The position numbers and the translations under genes were made by a program. From Comamonas antarctica (GTDB lineage Bacteria; Pseudomonadota; Gammaproteobacteria; Burkholderiales; Burkholderiaceae_C), in assembly GCF_013363755.1 (NCBI RefSeq), contig NZ_CP054840.1, positions 3,814,001 to 3,878,000 of the forward strand: 64,000 bases of DNA. Direction: 5' to 3'. This document shows positions 9,943 through 30,658 of this stretch, piece after piece. Below the pieces are notes generated by a model. That model made no database searches. It saw nothing but the letters and a program-made list of their open reading frames with translations, and was not told where the DNA came from. How positions within the stretch are numbered: position 1 is the first letter of the stretch; each line of letters begins with the position of its first letter.

Positions 9943-10632
9943 TCAACCGCGTTTGTTGCGGCCCAGATCGACGCCCAGCTGGCGCAGCTTGCGGTACAGA
10001 TGGGTGCGCTCCAGGCCGGTCTTTTCGGCGACGCGCGTCATCGAGCCGCCTTCGCGGGCCAGGTGAAATTCGAAGTAGGCTTTCTCGAAACCGTCACGCG
10101 CCTCGCGCAGCGGGCGGTCGAGGTCGAAGCCCTGGTGCTGTTCAGGGCCGGCATCGCTGGCCACGCGCACGGCCGAAGACAGTGCATGGTGGTGCGTGGA
10201 TTCGGCCGGTGCCGCGGCGCTGCTGCTGTCGGCAGGTGCGTGCCCGGGCGCCGCAGCGGCCTGCGCGCTGCTGCGTGCCAGGCCCTGCTCGACCGCCTTG
10301 AGCAGCTTCTGCAGCGTGATCGGCTTTTCCAGAAAGGAGAACGCGCCGATGCGGGTGGACTCGACGGCGGTATCGATGGTGGCATGGCCGCTCATCATGA
10401 TCACCGGCATGGTCAACTGGCCTGCCGCAGACCATTCCTTGAGCAGCGACACGCCATCGGTGTCGGGCATCCAGATGTCCAGCAGAACCAGGTCATAGCT
10501 GCCGGACAACCGCGCCGCACGCGCCTGGGTTGCGTTCTCGGCCAGATCGACACTATGTCCCTCGTCATTGAGGATCTCCGACAACAAATCCCGAATCCCC
10601 AATTCGTCGTCGACCACCAGTATGTTTGCCAT
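9943..10632 (-). CDS. ntrX: NtrX-type response regulator lacking the AAA+ domain
   Basis: The 229-residue product has a receiver domain (1-118; acidic D8/D9, phospho-acceptor D52 in LLDIWMPDTDG, K103 in LEKPIT), then an Ala/Ser/His-rich linker (about 119-180), then a Fis-type helix-turn-helix (about 185-225, SMTRVAEKTGLERTHLYRKLR). NtrX proteins of alphaproteobacteria are about 450 residues and have a sigma-54-type AAA+ domain between these parts; here it is absent, with no sign of a frameshift. It should bind DNA under control of NtrY but cannot drive sigma-54 open-complex formation. It starts 14 bp after ntrY, as the last gene of the rsmB-DUF4390-ntrY-ntrX operon. Confidence 0.85.
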   Translation of the reverse strand: MANILVVDDELGIRDLLSEILNDEGHSVDLAENATQARAARLSGSYDLVLLDIWMPDTDGVSLLKEWSAAGQLTMPVIMMSGHATIDTAVESTRIGAFSFLEKPITLQKLLKAVEQGLARSSAQAAAAPGHAPADSSSAAAPAESTHHHALSSAVRVASDAGPEQHQGFDLDRPLREARDGFEKAYFEFHLAREGGSMTRVAEKTGLERTHLYRKLRQLGVDLGRNKRG

Positions 10633-10646
10633 GTGTATTGAAACGC

Positions 10647-12967
<2,321 letters not shown>

Positions 12968-12971
<4 letters not shown>

Positions 12972-13591
12972 GGCTGGCCTCCGCCCGCGAGGCGCAGGCT
13001 TTGCGTCATCTGCAGGCTCCAGCCCGAGCGGCCGAACGCACCGATCTGCAGCGGCCGCGGCAGCTGCGACAGGTCGAGGCCGAAGCGCAGCTGCACCGTG
13101 ACCGGCATGTCCTCGGGCACCTGCGCGCCATCGGCAATCTTCCAGCGCGAGATGCGCTGCATGGCGTTGAGCGCCTCGGCCAGATCGTCATAGGTCTGGG
13201 ACAGTGCCAGCCCCAGGCCCGAACCCGATCCCGTTCCCGTGAGCGGGGTGGACGAGATGTGCAGCCGCCAGCGCCGGGTCAGCGGCTGGTAGCTCAGGCG
13301 CATATAGCGGGTCGAATGCGCCATCTCGGCATCGGACCAGTACCAGCGCTCGCGCAGCACCTGCGCCTGCAGCACGAAATGCATGGTGATGCCCTTGAGC
13401 AGCGCATCTTCGACATGCTCGGGCAATTCAAACGCGAGCGCCGCGCTCAGCAGCATGCCTTCGGGCGTGCGCTCGACCTGCATCTGGGTGATGGCCGCGC
13501 TGCCCTGCGCCCAGGCCGGGCTTTGCAGGCTCCAGCCCGCGAGACACAGCACGCAGGCCATCAGCCAATGCTGCCAGCGCAGGGTCCGCAC
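12968..13591 (-). CDS. DUF4390 secreted/periplasmic protein
   Basis: The product matches the DUF4390 family that sits between rsmB and ntrYX in Burkholderiales. From the GTG at 13591 it is 207 residues and opens with a good signal peptide (hydrophobic run LMACVLCLAGWSL, cleavage near SPAWA-QG). The rest is predicted beta-rich and exported, with no catalytic motif. An ATG at 13648 or 13651 would overlap the rsmB end and bury the signal peptide, so I prefer the GTG, though its ribosome site is weak. It ends in a 4-bp overlap with ntrY, so it may act with that membrane kinase; function is unknown. Confidence 0.7.
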
Positions 13592-13610
13592 GCGCGCATG
13601 CCGCGTGCGC

Positions 13611-14993
13611 TCAGGGGAGTTTTTCCAGCAGGGCGTAGAAGAATCCATCATGGTCACCCGGATGATTGTCCAGGACAGCCGCGTTTTGCGCGCCATTGCC
13701 TGGAATTAAATGCCCGGGTGAGGGCAATAGCCGCGCTTGAGTGTTGCGTGCAAGAAACGCTTTCACCTGCAGGTCGCCCTCGGCCTTGAACACCGAGCAG
13801 GTGCAGTACAGCATGCGCGCGCCGCTGCGCAGCAGCGGCCACAGCGTGTCGAGCAGGCGCGACTGGATCGCTGCCAACTGGTCCACATCGCTGCCGCGGC
13901 GCAGCCAGCGCACGTCCGGGTGGCGGCGCACGATACCCGAGGCCGTGCAGGGCGCATCGAGCAAGATCGCGTCGAACTGCGCGCCGCCGCTGGCCTGCTG
14001 CCACCACAGCTCGGGACGCGAGGCATCGGCCACGAGCACCTGGGCTTTGACGCCCACGCGCGCCAATGTGTCGTGGATGCGCTGGCTGCGCTGCGCATCG
14101 ATCTCCAGCGCCGTGACCTGCAGCGGCGCGCCGGCGCCCGCGTACTCCAGCAGATGCGCGGTCTTGCCGCCCGGCGCGGCGCAGGCATCGAGCACGCGCA
14201 GCGGCTGCGCCAGGTCCAGTCCCTGCAGCAGCAAGGGCGCGGCCATCTGCGCGGCCGCATCCTGCACCGACACCCGGCCCTGCGCAAACCCGGGCAGGGC
14301 CTGCACCGGCTGCGGCTGCGCGAGCTCCAGGCCGCTGTCCACCACCGGCTTGGCATCCATCTGCTGCGCCGAAAGCAATTCCTGGTATTGCGCCACCGTG
14401 CCCTGCAGCCGGTTGACGCGCAGCGTCATGGGCGCATGCCGGTTGTTGGCTTCGAGGATCTGCTGCCAGTGGTCGGGATGGTCCTGCTTGAGCCGGTCGA
14501 TCCACCACTGCGGATGGTTCCACAGCGCCTGCGGCTGGGCATTGGTCTTGTGCACCAGCGCATCGCGCTCGCGCAGGAAACGGCGCAGGCAGGCGTTGAT
14601 GAAGGCCGCCTGGCGCTGGGCCGGACCGCGCTTGGCGGCCTCCACGGCCTGGTTCACCAGCGTGAACGGCGGATACGGCGCCTGGGCCTCGTCCCAGGCC
14701 AGCGCCAGCGCCGTGCACAGCAGCGCGTTCACGCGCGGCGGCGGCGTGCGCGGCGCGAGTTCGGCGCGCAGCGCCTGGGCGCGGCCCAGTTGGCGCAGCA
14801 CCTGGAACAGCAGTGCCTGCACGCCGGGGCGCAGGCGTTGCGGCACGGCGGCCAGCGCCTGCGTGCCCGACTGGCCCGCCAGGATGGCCTGCAGCGCCTG
14901 CGCCACTTCGGCCAGCTGCTGCGACAGCGCGGGCGCGCCGCCTCCTGCGGCAGCTGCCGGTTCGAGGGAAGAAGGAGGAAAGATTCGGCTCAT
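13611..14993 (-). CDS. rsmB: 16S rRNA m5C967 methyltransferase RsmB
   Basis: The 460-residue protein has an N-terminal NusB-like RNA-binding domain (about 20-160) and a SAM-dependent methyltransferase domain with LDACAAPGGKTAHL (SAM site), LLDAPCTASGIVRRHPDVRW and the catalytic-cysteine motif LYCTCSV. It methylates C967 of 16S rRNA (E. coli numbering) in the cytosol. I start it at ATG 14993, which gives MSRIFPPSS and a 4-bp overlap with the LemA-like gene upstream; a longer frame to 15182 lies inside that gene. It heads the DUF4390-ntrY-ntrX genes in the same direction. Confidence 0.92.
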   Translation of the reverse strand: MSRIFPPSSLEPAAAAGGGAPALSQQLAEVAQALQAILAGQSGTQALAAVPQRLRPGVQALLFQVLRQLGRAQALRAELAPRTPPPRVNALLCTALALAWDEAQAPYPPFTLVNQAVEAAKRGPAQRQAAFINACLRRFLRERDALVHKTNAQPQALWNHPQWWIDRLKQDHPDHWQQILEANNRHAPMTLRVNRLQGTVAQYQELLSAQQMDAKPVVDSGLELAQPQPVQALPGFAQGRVSVQDAAAQMAAPLLLQGLDLAQPLRVLDACAAPGGKTAHLLEYAGAGAPLQVTALEIDAQRSQRIHDTLARVGVKAQVLVADASRPELWWQQASGGAQFDAILLDAPCTASGIVRRHPDVRWLRRGSDVDQLAAIQSRLLDTLWPLLRSGARMLYCTCSVFKAEGDLQVKAFLARNTQARLLPSPGHLIPGNGAQNAAVLDNHPGDHDGFFYALLEKLP

Positions 14994-15559
14994 GCGGCGG
15001 TGTCTGCTGGCTGGGCCCCAAGGGCCGGTTGAAGCGGGCGTGCTGCGCGGAATCCAAAGAACCACGCCAGCACGCGCGCCGGGAATTGGGCAATGGCCGC
15101 GTTGTATTGCGCCACTGCGGTGTTGAACTGGTCGGCGGCCAGTCCGGTCTGTGCCTGCTGCTGCTGCCAGCGCAGGCGCCATGCCGGGTCCTCAGGTGCG
15201 CCCGGCAGGTTCTTCAGGGCTTGCCAGGCCACGTACTGTGCGGCGTGGGCACTTTCAAGCCCCTGCATCGTCTGCGCGTGCAGCGGCCGCGCACGCGCGC
15301 CGGCCAATGCCGCACCCAGCGCCGCCAGGCTCTGCTGCCAGGCCGCATGCGCGAGCCGGTGCGCGCCGGCGAGATCGGCCTGCCCGGCCTGGGCCGCGGC
15401 CCATTCGCCCAGCAGCCCCTGGGCCTGCAGCAGATAGCTGTCGAGCGCGCCAAAGGCCTGCACACAGGCCGTGCGCAGCCGCATTATCCGGTTGTAGGCA
15501 CCGACGGCCCAGAAAACCAGCACCGCCAGGACGATCCAGTCCAGGGAGATAGACCACAT
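14990..15559 (-). CDS. LemA-like membrane-anchored protein
   Basis: The 189-residue product has a single N-terminal membrane segment (about 5-22, WIVLAVLVFWAVGAYNRI) and an alpha-helical remainder that ends with the LemA signature FNTAVAQYNAAIAQFP followed by AWFFGF. LemA proteins are helical-bundle membrane proteins of poorly known role. It is more divergent than the lemA gene near 38 kb: it lacks a lipobox and has an Ala/Gln-rich centre. Its stop overlaps the rsmB start by 4 bp, so it is translationally coupled to rsmB. No TPM-domain partner is adjacent here. Confidence 0.7.
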   Translation of the reverse strand: MWSISLDWIVLAVLVFWAVGAYNRIMRLRTACVQAFGALDSYLLQAQGLLGEWAAAQAGQADLAGAHRLAHAAWQQSLAALGAALAGARARPLHAQTMQGLESAHAAQYVAWQALKNLPGAPEDPAWRLRWQQQQAQTGLAADQFNTAVAQYNAAIAQFPARVLAWFFGFRAARPLQPALGAQPADTAA

Positions 15560-15611
15560 GCACAGGGACCGGAACGCTTGTCTTCATCGCGCCCCGGTTC
15601 GTGAAAAACCA

Positions 15612-15650
15612 ATGAAAACGCCCCCGTCCAGCAGCTGCGGAACGGGGGCG
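15612..15650 (-). terminator. terminator of the rpoBC operon
   Basis: On the minus strand CGCCCCCGT (15642-15650) pairs with ACGGGGGCG (15619-15627) and is followed by TTTTC. It lies 22 bp beyond the rpoC stop, as expected for the operon end. Confidence 0.85.
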
Positions 15651-15672
15651 CGGCTCAGCTTAAGTCAGAGAC

Positions 15673-19899
<4,227 letters not shown>

Positions 19900-19920
19900 A
19901 GTGACTCTTTCCTTTTCGGC

Positions 19921-24033
<4,113 letters not shown>

Positions 24034-24255
24034 GAGATCTCCGGGCAAAGACATGAGTCCTGGGTCTTCGACGACTGCCCCACATGGAAAGCTCCCTGCG
24101 GGCTTGGCGGTTGGCCACTACCAACCATGGCTGACGACGGTGCCTTGCACACCGCCCGAACCAAGGCGTCTTCTGCTGTCGGGTTGTCAGAAGACACTAA
24201 AAAGCGCTCGTTTGCACGACCGCTTTCTGGTGCGTTCTGGAATCGCGTTCCATAA

Positions 24256-24293
24256 GCGCCAAAGGCTGGAGCGCCTTGCGGGCACTCCAGCCT
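24256..24293 (-). terminator. attenuator-type hairpin between rplL and rpoB
   Basis: AGGCTGGAG (24263-24271) pairs with CTCCAGCCT (24285-24293), giving on the minus strand a GC-rich stem followed by TTTGG. The T run is short, so partial termination is likely, which would set a high rplJL to rpoBC ratio. The remaining intergenic sequence (24034-24255) shows no gene. Confidence 0.6.
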
Positions 24294-24308
24294 AGGGAAT
24301 GAGCTCAA

Positions 24309-24686
24309 TTACTTGAGTTCAGCCTTGGCACCGGCTTCCACCAGCTTCTTCACGGCAGCTTCAGCGTCAGCCTTGGCAATGCCTTCCTTCACGTTCTTGG
24401 GAGCGCCGTCGACCAGGTCCTTGGCTTCCTTCAGACCCAGACCGGTGATTTCGCGCACGGCCTTGATGACGGACACCTTGTTGGCGCCGGCTTCTTGCAG
24501 GACGACGTTGAATTCGGTCTTCTCTTCAGCAGCAGCAGCGCCGCCAGCAGCGCCACCAGCAGCGGGAGCAGCCATAGCGGCAGCGCTCACGCCAAACTTC
24601 TCTTCAATGGCCTTCACCAGGTCATTGAGTTCCAGAACCGTCATGCTGTCCAGCGCGGTCAAGAATGCGTCTTTATCGAATGCCAT
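24309..24686 (-). CDS. rplL: 50S ribosomal protein L7/L12
   Basis: The 125-residue protein shows the L7/L12 layout: N-terminal dimerisation helices ([20 protein letters not shown]), an Ala/Gly hinge at about 36-52 and a C-terminal factor-binding domain ([32 protein letters not shown]). It forms the ribosomal stalk that recruits translation GTPases, held by L10. It lies 40 bp after rplJ. Confidence 0.98.
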   Translation of the reverse strand: MAFDKDAFLTALDSMTVLELNDLVKAIEEKFGVSAAAMAAPAAGGAAGGAAAAEEKTEFNVVLQEAGANKVSVIKAVREITGLGLKEAKDLVDGAPKNVKEGIAKADAEAAVKKLVEAGAKAELK

Positions 24687-24726
24687 TTTGATTTCCTAAC
24701 AATTTTGTTGGTTGACTACCAGGCGC

Positions 24727-25254
24727 TCAGGCCGCGGCAGTTTCTTCGGCTGCCACTTCGGCAACGCCTTCGCTCTTCTTTGCCGCCAGGGCGCCCAGCA
24801 CAACGGCCGTACGCGACATGGGGGACATAAGCAAGCCACACACTTGTGCCAGCAGAACTTCCTTGGAAGGAATGTTTGCCAGTTGCTTCACGCCTTCGAC
24901 ATCCAGGGCCTTGCCACCGAAAGCGCCTGCGCGAATGACCAACTTGGCGTTGGTCTTCGCGAAGTCGGCCACCACCTTGGCGGCGGCCACTGCGTCTTCA
25001 GAGAAGCCATAGATGAGCGGACCAGTCATCTGGTCAGCCACCACGTCAAACGCGCTACCGGCGACAGCACGGCGGGCCAGGGTGTTCTTCAACACGCTCA
25101 GGCTCACACCCTTGCTGCGGGCATCAGCACGCAGTTTGGTCATGTCGGCGACCGTGATGCCACGGTATTCCGCGATCACAAGCGTTTGAGCTTTAGCGGC
25201 GAGGCTGGTCACTTCGGAAATGACCGCTTCTTTCTCACTGCGATTAAGACTCAA
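24727..25254 (-). CDS. rplJ: 50S ribosomal protein L10
   Basis: The 175-residue product is L10, the anchor for L7/L12 dimers (family motifs [15 protein letters not shown] and [17 protein letters not shown]). The start codon is a TTG at 25254, supported by AGGAG about 7 nt upstream and by alignment to the family N-terminus. L10 (with L7/L12) usually represses its own operon by binding the leader mRNA, and a 240-nt structured leader precedes it here. Confidence 0.97.
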   Translation of the reverse strand: MSLNRSEKEAVISEVTSLAAKAQTLVIAEYRGITVADMTKLRADARSKGVSLSVLKNTLARRAVAGSAFDVVADQMTGPLIYGFSEDAVAAAKVVADFAKTNAKLVIRAGAFGGKALDVEGVKQLANIPSKEVLLAQVCGLLMSPMSRTAVVLGALAAKKSEGVAEVAAEETAAA

Positions 25255-25494
25255 GGTCTACTCCTTAAAATGCATACGTCGGAGGTCCTTCGTACGCGCT
25301 CTTGTTGCAGCGACCAACTGTTGAGGAAATACATCCATCTGCAGCGGGATCGCCATCTGCGTTGGCCCATTCGGGTTTAAGCACAGCCAGGTGTGCACCA
25401 ACGGTCTTGGATGGCCTGGGCCCGGCGCCTGAGCGCCAGGCCGCAGCCCACCACATCAAGCCGGTCTTGCAACCGGCCTGAAGATTTTTTGCAA
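25255..25494 (-). promoter_or_regulatory. rplJ leader (probable L10-binding autoregulatory region)
   Basis: The 240-nt gap between rplA and rplJ carries no gene. On the minus strand it contains a GC-rich hairpin (GGCGCTCAGGCGCC within 25420-25442), a stem GCCGGT/ACCGGC just after rplA (about 25463-25480), and the rplJ ribosome site AAGGAG near 25262. Position, length and structure agree with the known L10 leader, which binds L10-(L7/L12)4 to limit translation. The assignment rests on context; an Rfam covariance search for the L10 leader would settle it. Confidence 0.55.
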
Positions 25495-26190
<696 letters not shown>

Positions 26191-26191
26191 T

Positions 26192-26623
26192 TTACAAACC
26201 CTCCACCAGCACGCCCATCGAACGGGCGGAACCAGCCAGCGTGCGCACAGCGGCGTCGACGTCGGCGGCGTTCATGTCCTTGAGCTTGGTGTTAGCAATC
26301 TCAACCAGTTGATCACGCGTGATCTTGCCGACCTTGACCTTGTTGGGGTTCGAGGAACCCTTGTCCAGCTTGATGGCCTTCTTGATCAGGACCGTCGCGG
26401 GCGGGGTCTTGATGATGAAGGTGAAGCTCTTGTCGGCAAAGGCCGTGATGACCACGGGCAGCGGCAGACCGGGCTCGACACCTTGGGTCTGGGCGTTGAA
26501 CGCCTTGCAGAACTCCATGATGTTGAGGCCACGTTGGCCCAGTGCGGGACCGATTGGTGGGGATGGGTTGGCCTTGCCAGCTGGGACTTGCAGCTTGATG
26601 AAGCCGACGATTTTCTTCGCCAT
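26192..26623 (-). CDS. rplK: 50S ribosomal protein L11
   Basis: The 143-residue product is L11 ([29 protein letters not shown], with the proline-rich segment that contacts thiopeptides, and the C-terminal rRNA-binding domain). It forms the GTPase-associated centre with 23S rRNA and is needed for RelA activation. It overlaps no other gene and leads rplA by 1 bp. Confidence 0.98.
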   Translation of the reverse strand: MAKKIVGFIKLQVPAGKANPSPPIGPALGQRGLNIMEFCKAFNAQTQGVEPGLPLPVVITAFADKSFTFIIKTPPATVLIKKAIKLDKGSSNPNKVKVGKITRDQLVEIANTKLKDMNAADVDAAVRTLAGSARSMGVLVEGL

Positions 26624-26717
26624 GATTGCTCCTTGCGGGTATAACGCGGCGCGCTATCGCGCGCTGCTCCCCGGGGGTTAACGACTCATTCAAAAATTCC
26701 GCATCGAGCCGAGAAAT

Positions 26718-26774
26718 GCGAAAACACAAAAACATGAGGCCTGGGCCACACAGAACATGAGGCCTGGGCCTCAT
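26718..26774 (-). terminator. duplicated palindrome after nusG (terminator or attenuator)
   Basis: A 17-bp sequence, AACATGAGGCCTGGGCC, occurs twice (26731-26747 and 26754-26770). The nusG-proximal copy extends into a perfect inverted repeat (ATGAGGCC 26757-26764, GGCCTCAT 26767-26774). On the minus strand the structure is followed by GTTTTTGTGTTTT (26723-26735), which makes a plausible terminator or attenuator in the 159-bp nusG-rplK gap. Confidence 0.6.
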
Positions 26775-26782
26775 GGGGTTCC

Positions 26783-27373
26783 TCAGGTCTTTTCGACCTG
26801 GGAGAATTCGAGCTCCACCGGCGTGGCACGACCGAAGATCGTGACCGACACGCGCAGGCGGTTCTTTTCGTAGTTGACTTCCTCGACCGAGCCGTTGAAG
26901 TCGGTGAACGGGCCTTCCTTGACACGCACCAGTTCGCCCGCCAGGAATTCGACCTTGTGGCGCGGCTTGTCCGTGCCTTCCTGCATCTGGCTGACGATCT
27001 TCTGCACTTCCTCTTCGGAAATCGGTGCGGGACGGTTCTTCGCGCCGCCGACAAAGCCGGTCACCTTGTTGGTGTGCTTGACCAGGTGCCAGGTGTCGTC
27101 TTCCATGACCATCTCGACGAACACGTAGCCCGGGAACAGGCGGCGCTCGGTGGTCTTGCGCTGGCCGTTCTTGACTTCGACCACTTCCTCGGTGGGCACC
27201 AGGATGCGGCCGAACTTGTTTTCCATGCCGGCGCGCATGATGCGCTCGGTGATGTTGCGTTCGACTGCTTTTTCCATGCCCGAATAGGCATGAACGATGT
27301 ACCAGCGCAGGTCAGGATTGGTAGGAGCAGCACCCGTGGTATCTGCAACGCCCATTTCGACAGCATCCGTCAT
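26783..27373 (-). CDS. nusG: transcription termination/antitermination protein NusG
   Basis: The 196-residue product has the NGN domain ([21 protein letters not shown], then [10 protein letters not shown] and GFVGG) and a C-terminal KOW domain ([21 protein letters not shown]). It binds RNA polymerase, raises elongation rate and couples it to Rho or S10. I start it at ATG 27373, whose first base is shared with the secE stop (TAATG); an upstream extension of 21 residues would overlap secE. Confidence 0.97.
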   Translation of the reverse strand: MTDAVEMGVADTTGAAPTNPDLRWYIVHAYSGMEKAVERNITERIMRAGMENKFGRILVPTEEVVEVKNGQRKTTERRLFPGYVFVEMVMEDDTWHLVKHTNKVTGFVGGAKNRPAPISEEEVQKIVSQMQEGTDKPRHKVEFLAGELVRVKEGPFTDFNGSVEEVNYEKNRLRVSVTIFGRATPVELEFSQVEKT

Positions 27374-27756
27374 TACTTCCTCCAGCCCAAAATCAGATCG
27401 TACAAAACCCATTCCAGTGTCTTGTCGGTGAACCAAAGGAACAAGGCCATGATCACCACGAACACAAAGACGTAGGCCGTCATCTGCATCGTTTCCTTGC
27501 GGGTAGGCCAGACAACCTTCTTGACTTCACGCCAGGAGTCGCGTGCAAAGCCGACGAATTGCTTGCCCGGCTCGGACACCAGGAACACTCCGGCTGCAGC
27601 CACCAGGCCGACAATCAGCACGCCCCATTGCGCCACCGGGCCTTGCTTGGACAACAGGTAGAAACCGGCAATCGCAGCAACGACCAAAGCCGCTACTGCG
27701 GCAAGCTTCGCCTTATCGGCGGTGGAACTAACGGTTTCTACCTGACTTATGGCCAT
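27373..27756 (-). CDS. secE: preprotein translocase subunit SecE
   Basis: The 127-residue protein has three membrane segments (about 16-34, 43-61, 92-113) and the conserved SecE stretch [22 protein letters not shown]. It stabilises SecY in the inner-membrane translocon. The three-segment form is like that of E. coli. It follows tRNA-Trp and shares one base with nusG, the classic secE-nusG pair. Confidence 0.97.
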   Translation of the reverse strand: MAISQVETVSSTADKAKLAAVAALVVAAIAGFYLLSKQGPVAQWGVLIVGLVAAAGVFLVSEPGKQFVGFARDSWREVKKVVWPTRKETMQMTAYVFVFVVIMALFLWFTDKTLEWVLYDLILGWRK

Positions 27757-27797
27757 ATCTGATTTCTCTCGCGCGGATCACGCCACGCCCAAGACAC

Positions 27798-27827
27798 TGA
27801 AGCCCGCCAGAGACTGGCGGGCTTTCT
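27798..27827. terminator. hairpin between tRNA-Trp and secE
   Basis: AGCCCGCCA (27801-27809) pairs with TGGCGGGCT (27815-27823). On the plus strand it is followed by TTCTCATTT and on the minus strand by TCAGTG, so it is a weak terminator or a processing signal separating the tRNA from the secE-nusG message. Confidence 0.5.
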
Positions 27828-27843
27828 CATTTCACCACCGAGG

Positions 27844-27919
27844 TGGCAGGGGCAGTAGGAATCGAACCTACAACCTTCGGTTTTGGAGACCGACGCTCTG
27901 CCAATTGAGCTATACCCCT
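27844..27919 (-). tRNA. tRNA-Trp (CCA)
   Basis: A 76-nt cloverleaf with encoded CCA on the minus strand. The anticodon loop reads TCTCCAAAA (anticodon CCA); the acceptor stem AGGGGTA pairs with TGCCCCT through one G-T pair. It lies between tuf and secE, as in many proteobacteria. Confidence 0.96.
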
Positions 27920-27931
27920 AGAACTTATCTA

Positions 27932-29122
<1,191 letters not shown>

Positions 29123-29192
29123 TTTTCCGACTCCGAAAAAAATCTTTAACTACAGGACTCGGCGCAACCATCTAGCGGAAGCACCAGAAAGC

Positions 29193-29267
<75 letters not shown>

Positions 29268-29314
29268 ATTGAAATTGCCTTGCGGCAACTCAAAAAATTA
29301 CTGACACACAGTTC

Positions 29315-29388
29315 TGGAGCGGGAGACGGGAATCGAACCCGCGTCATTAGCTTGGAAGGCTAGGGTTCTACCATTGAACTACTCCCGC
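29315..29388 (-). tRNA. tRNA-Gly (TCC)
   Basis: A 74-nt cloverleaf with encoded CCA, anticodon TCC in CCTTCCAAG, acceptor GCGGGAG paired with CTCCCGC, discriminator T. It lies between tRNA-Tyr and tRNA-Thr, the usual Tyr-Gly-Thr-tuf order. Confidence 0.96.
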
Positions 29389-29443
29389 ACATCTCTGTGC
29401 GCGGATGCCGGTAAAAGCATCCTTCAACTCTTCAACCAAAAAC

Positions 29444-29529
29444 TGGTGGAGGGGACTGGATTCGAACCAGTGTAGGCGTAAGCCAACAGATTTACAGTCT
29501 GCCCCCTTTAGCCACTCGGGCACCCCTCC
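29444..29529 (-). tRNA. tRNA-Tyr (GTA)
   Basis: An 86-nt class II tRNA with a long variable arm, encoded CCA and anticodon GTA (CTGTAAATC). The acceptor GGAGGGG pairs with CCCCTCC. It is the first tRNA of the Tyr-Gly-Thr-tuf unit. Confidence 0.96.
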
Positions 29530-29539
29530 GAAGAATTCG

Positions 29540-29548
29540 ATTGTAGCA
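29540..29548 (-). promoter_or_regulatory. extended -10 promoter for the tRNA-Tyr/Gly/Thr-tuf unit
   Basis: On the minus strand TGCTACAAT (TGn plus TACAAT) ends 10 bp before the tRNA-Tyr 5' end, so transcription would begin a few bases before the tRNA. A poor -35 candidate, TTGTTT, lies 19 bp upstream. The tRNA-Arg gene upstream is followed by only a short stem, so a fresh promoter here makes sense. Confidence 0.5.
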
Positions 29549-29613
29549 GCATTTTTGACACCAAAAACAAAACTGCTATTTTTTCACTTTAGTTCTGCAC
29601 TTTCATGCAGCGC

Positions 29614-29689
29614 TGGTGCGGCTGGCGGGGATCGAACCCACGACCCTTGGCTTCGGAGGCCAATACTCTATCCACTGAGCTACAGCCGC
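29614..29689 (-). tRNA. tRNA-Arg (CCG)
   Basis: A 76-nt cloverleaf with encoded CCA and anticodon CCG (CTCCGAA). The acceptor stem GCGGCTG pairs with CAGCCGC. It lies 84 bp upstream of tRNA-Tyr, probably as a separate transcription unit. Confidence 0.95.
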
Positions 29690-29741
29690 CCCGGACCGAG
29701 GTCCAAAGCAAGCGGCATTGTCGCACGACTTTGCCTGCAAT

Positions 29742-30464
29742 TCACAGAACCGAGCTATCTACATAGCCACAGGGCAAACGTGCTGCACCCGCCAGCGGGT
29801 TCGGCAGGGAAGTGGCTTCGGCAAAAGTCGCGGCCACCGCCGCCTTGGGCAGTCCGGCGCCCACGAGATACACCTGCACCGCCGCCAGGCCATCCTTCTC
29901 GAGATCGAAACCCTCGATGCTCATCAGCCAGGAATGCATCAGTCCGTCCAGCAGGGAGCGCAGGCCGATGGCCAGCAATTGCGGCGTGCCGCTCAGCGCA
30001 TAGCCCTGCTGCTCGGCCACCGCAGCGAAATCCAGCGCCAGCTGGCGCGTGAACTCGTTCATCGACGAGGTATGGCGCACCTGCAGGGCCGCGAGTTCGC
30101 CCACGAACTCCATGCGGTGCATGAGGATGGTGAACACCCGGCGGATACGGTCGTCGTTGACCAGGCCATTGAGCAGCAAATGGATGACGCGGCACATCCG
30201 CGGCAGCGGGGCCACCTGCGACAACTGGCCCAGGTCGCCATATATCACCTGGTCCAGCGGCATGGTCACGCGATCGATCATCGCGTTGAACAGATCGAGC
30301 TTGTCCTTGAAGTGCCAGTACACCGCGCCGCGCGTCGCGCCTGCCTCCTTGGCAATGGCCGCCAGCGATGATTGCGAGACGCCCTGCGCCAGAAACACCT
30401 GCTCGGCAGCGTCCAGCAAGGCATTGCGCGTTGCTTCGGCATCTTCCTTGGTTCTACGGGCCAT
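29742..30464 (-). CDS. acrR: TetR/AcrR-family repressor of the adjacent RND pump
   Basis: From ATG 30464 the product is 240 residues. The N-terminal TetR helix-turn-helix is typical of AcrR (RNALLDAAEQVFLAQGV, then LAAIAKEAGATRGAVYWHFKDKLDLF across residues 13-60). The C-terminal part is the ligand-binding domain. It is divergent from acrA, and an AcrR-like palindrome lies in the 194-bp gap, so it should repress the pump until a toxic compound binds. The frame is open 16 codons further upstream without better support. The gene name is by analogy. Confidence 0.88.
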   Translation of the reverse strand: MARRTKEDAEATRNALLDAAEQVFLAQGVSQSSLAAIAKEAGATRGAVYWHFKDKLDLFNAMIDRVTMPLDQVIYGDLGQLSQVAPLPRMCRVIHLLLNGLVNDDRIRRVFTILMHRMEFVGELAALQVRHTSSMNEFTRQLALDFAAVAEQQGYALSGTPQLLAIGLRSLLDGLMHSWLMSIEGFDLEKDGLAAVQVYLVGAGLPKAAVAATFAEATSLPNPLAGAARLPCGYVDSSVL

Positions 30465-30540
30465 CAGATGTCTCCAATTCTCTTTGTGCACAGCTTGGGG
30501 CACTAAGGTCACAATGTCCTCAGTTCAGGCAGGGATCTAA

Positions 30541-30564
30541 TTATACATTCATGGATGTATGTAC
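30541..30564. promoter_or_regulatory. AcrR/TtgR-type operator in the acrR-acrA intergenic region
   Basis: A near-perfect palindrome centres on ATACAT-TCATGG-ATGTAT (30543-30560), flanked by further matching bases. It closely resembles the 24-bp AcrR operator of E. coli (TACATACAT...ATGTATGTA). It lies 95 bp upstream of the acrA start, where a bound repressor could block both divergent promoters. Confidence 0.75.
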
Positions 30565-30658
30565 AATCTCCAAGCTCTTTTGAGGGGCATTGCGTATTCA
30601 CGCCCGTCACACGCAACCCCTCCATGCTTTGACGCTGATTCATATTAGGAAAAAAACC

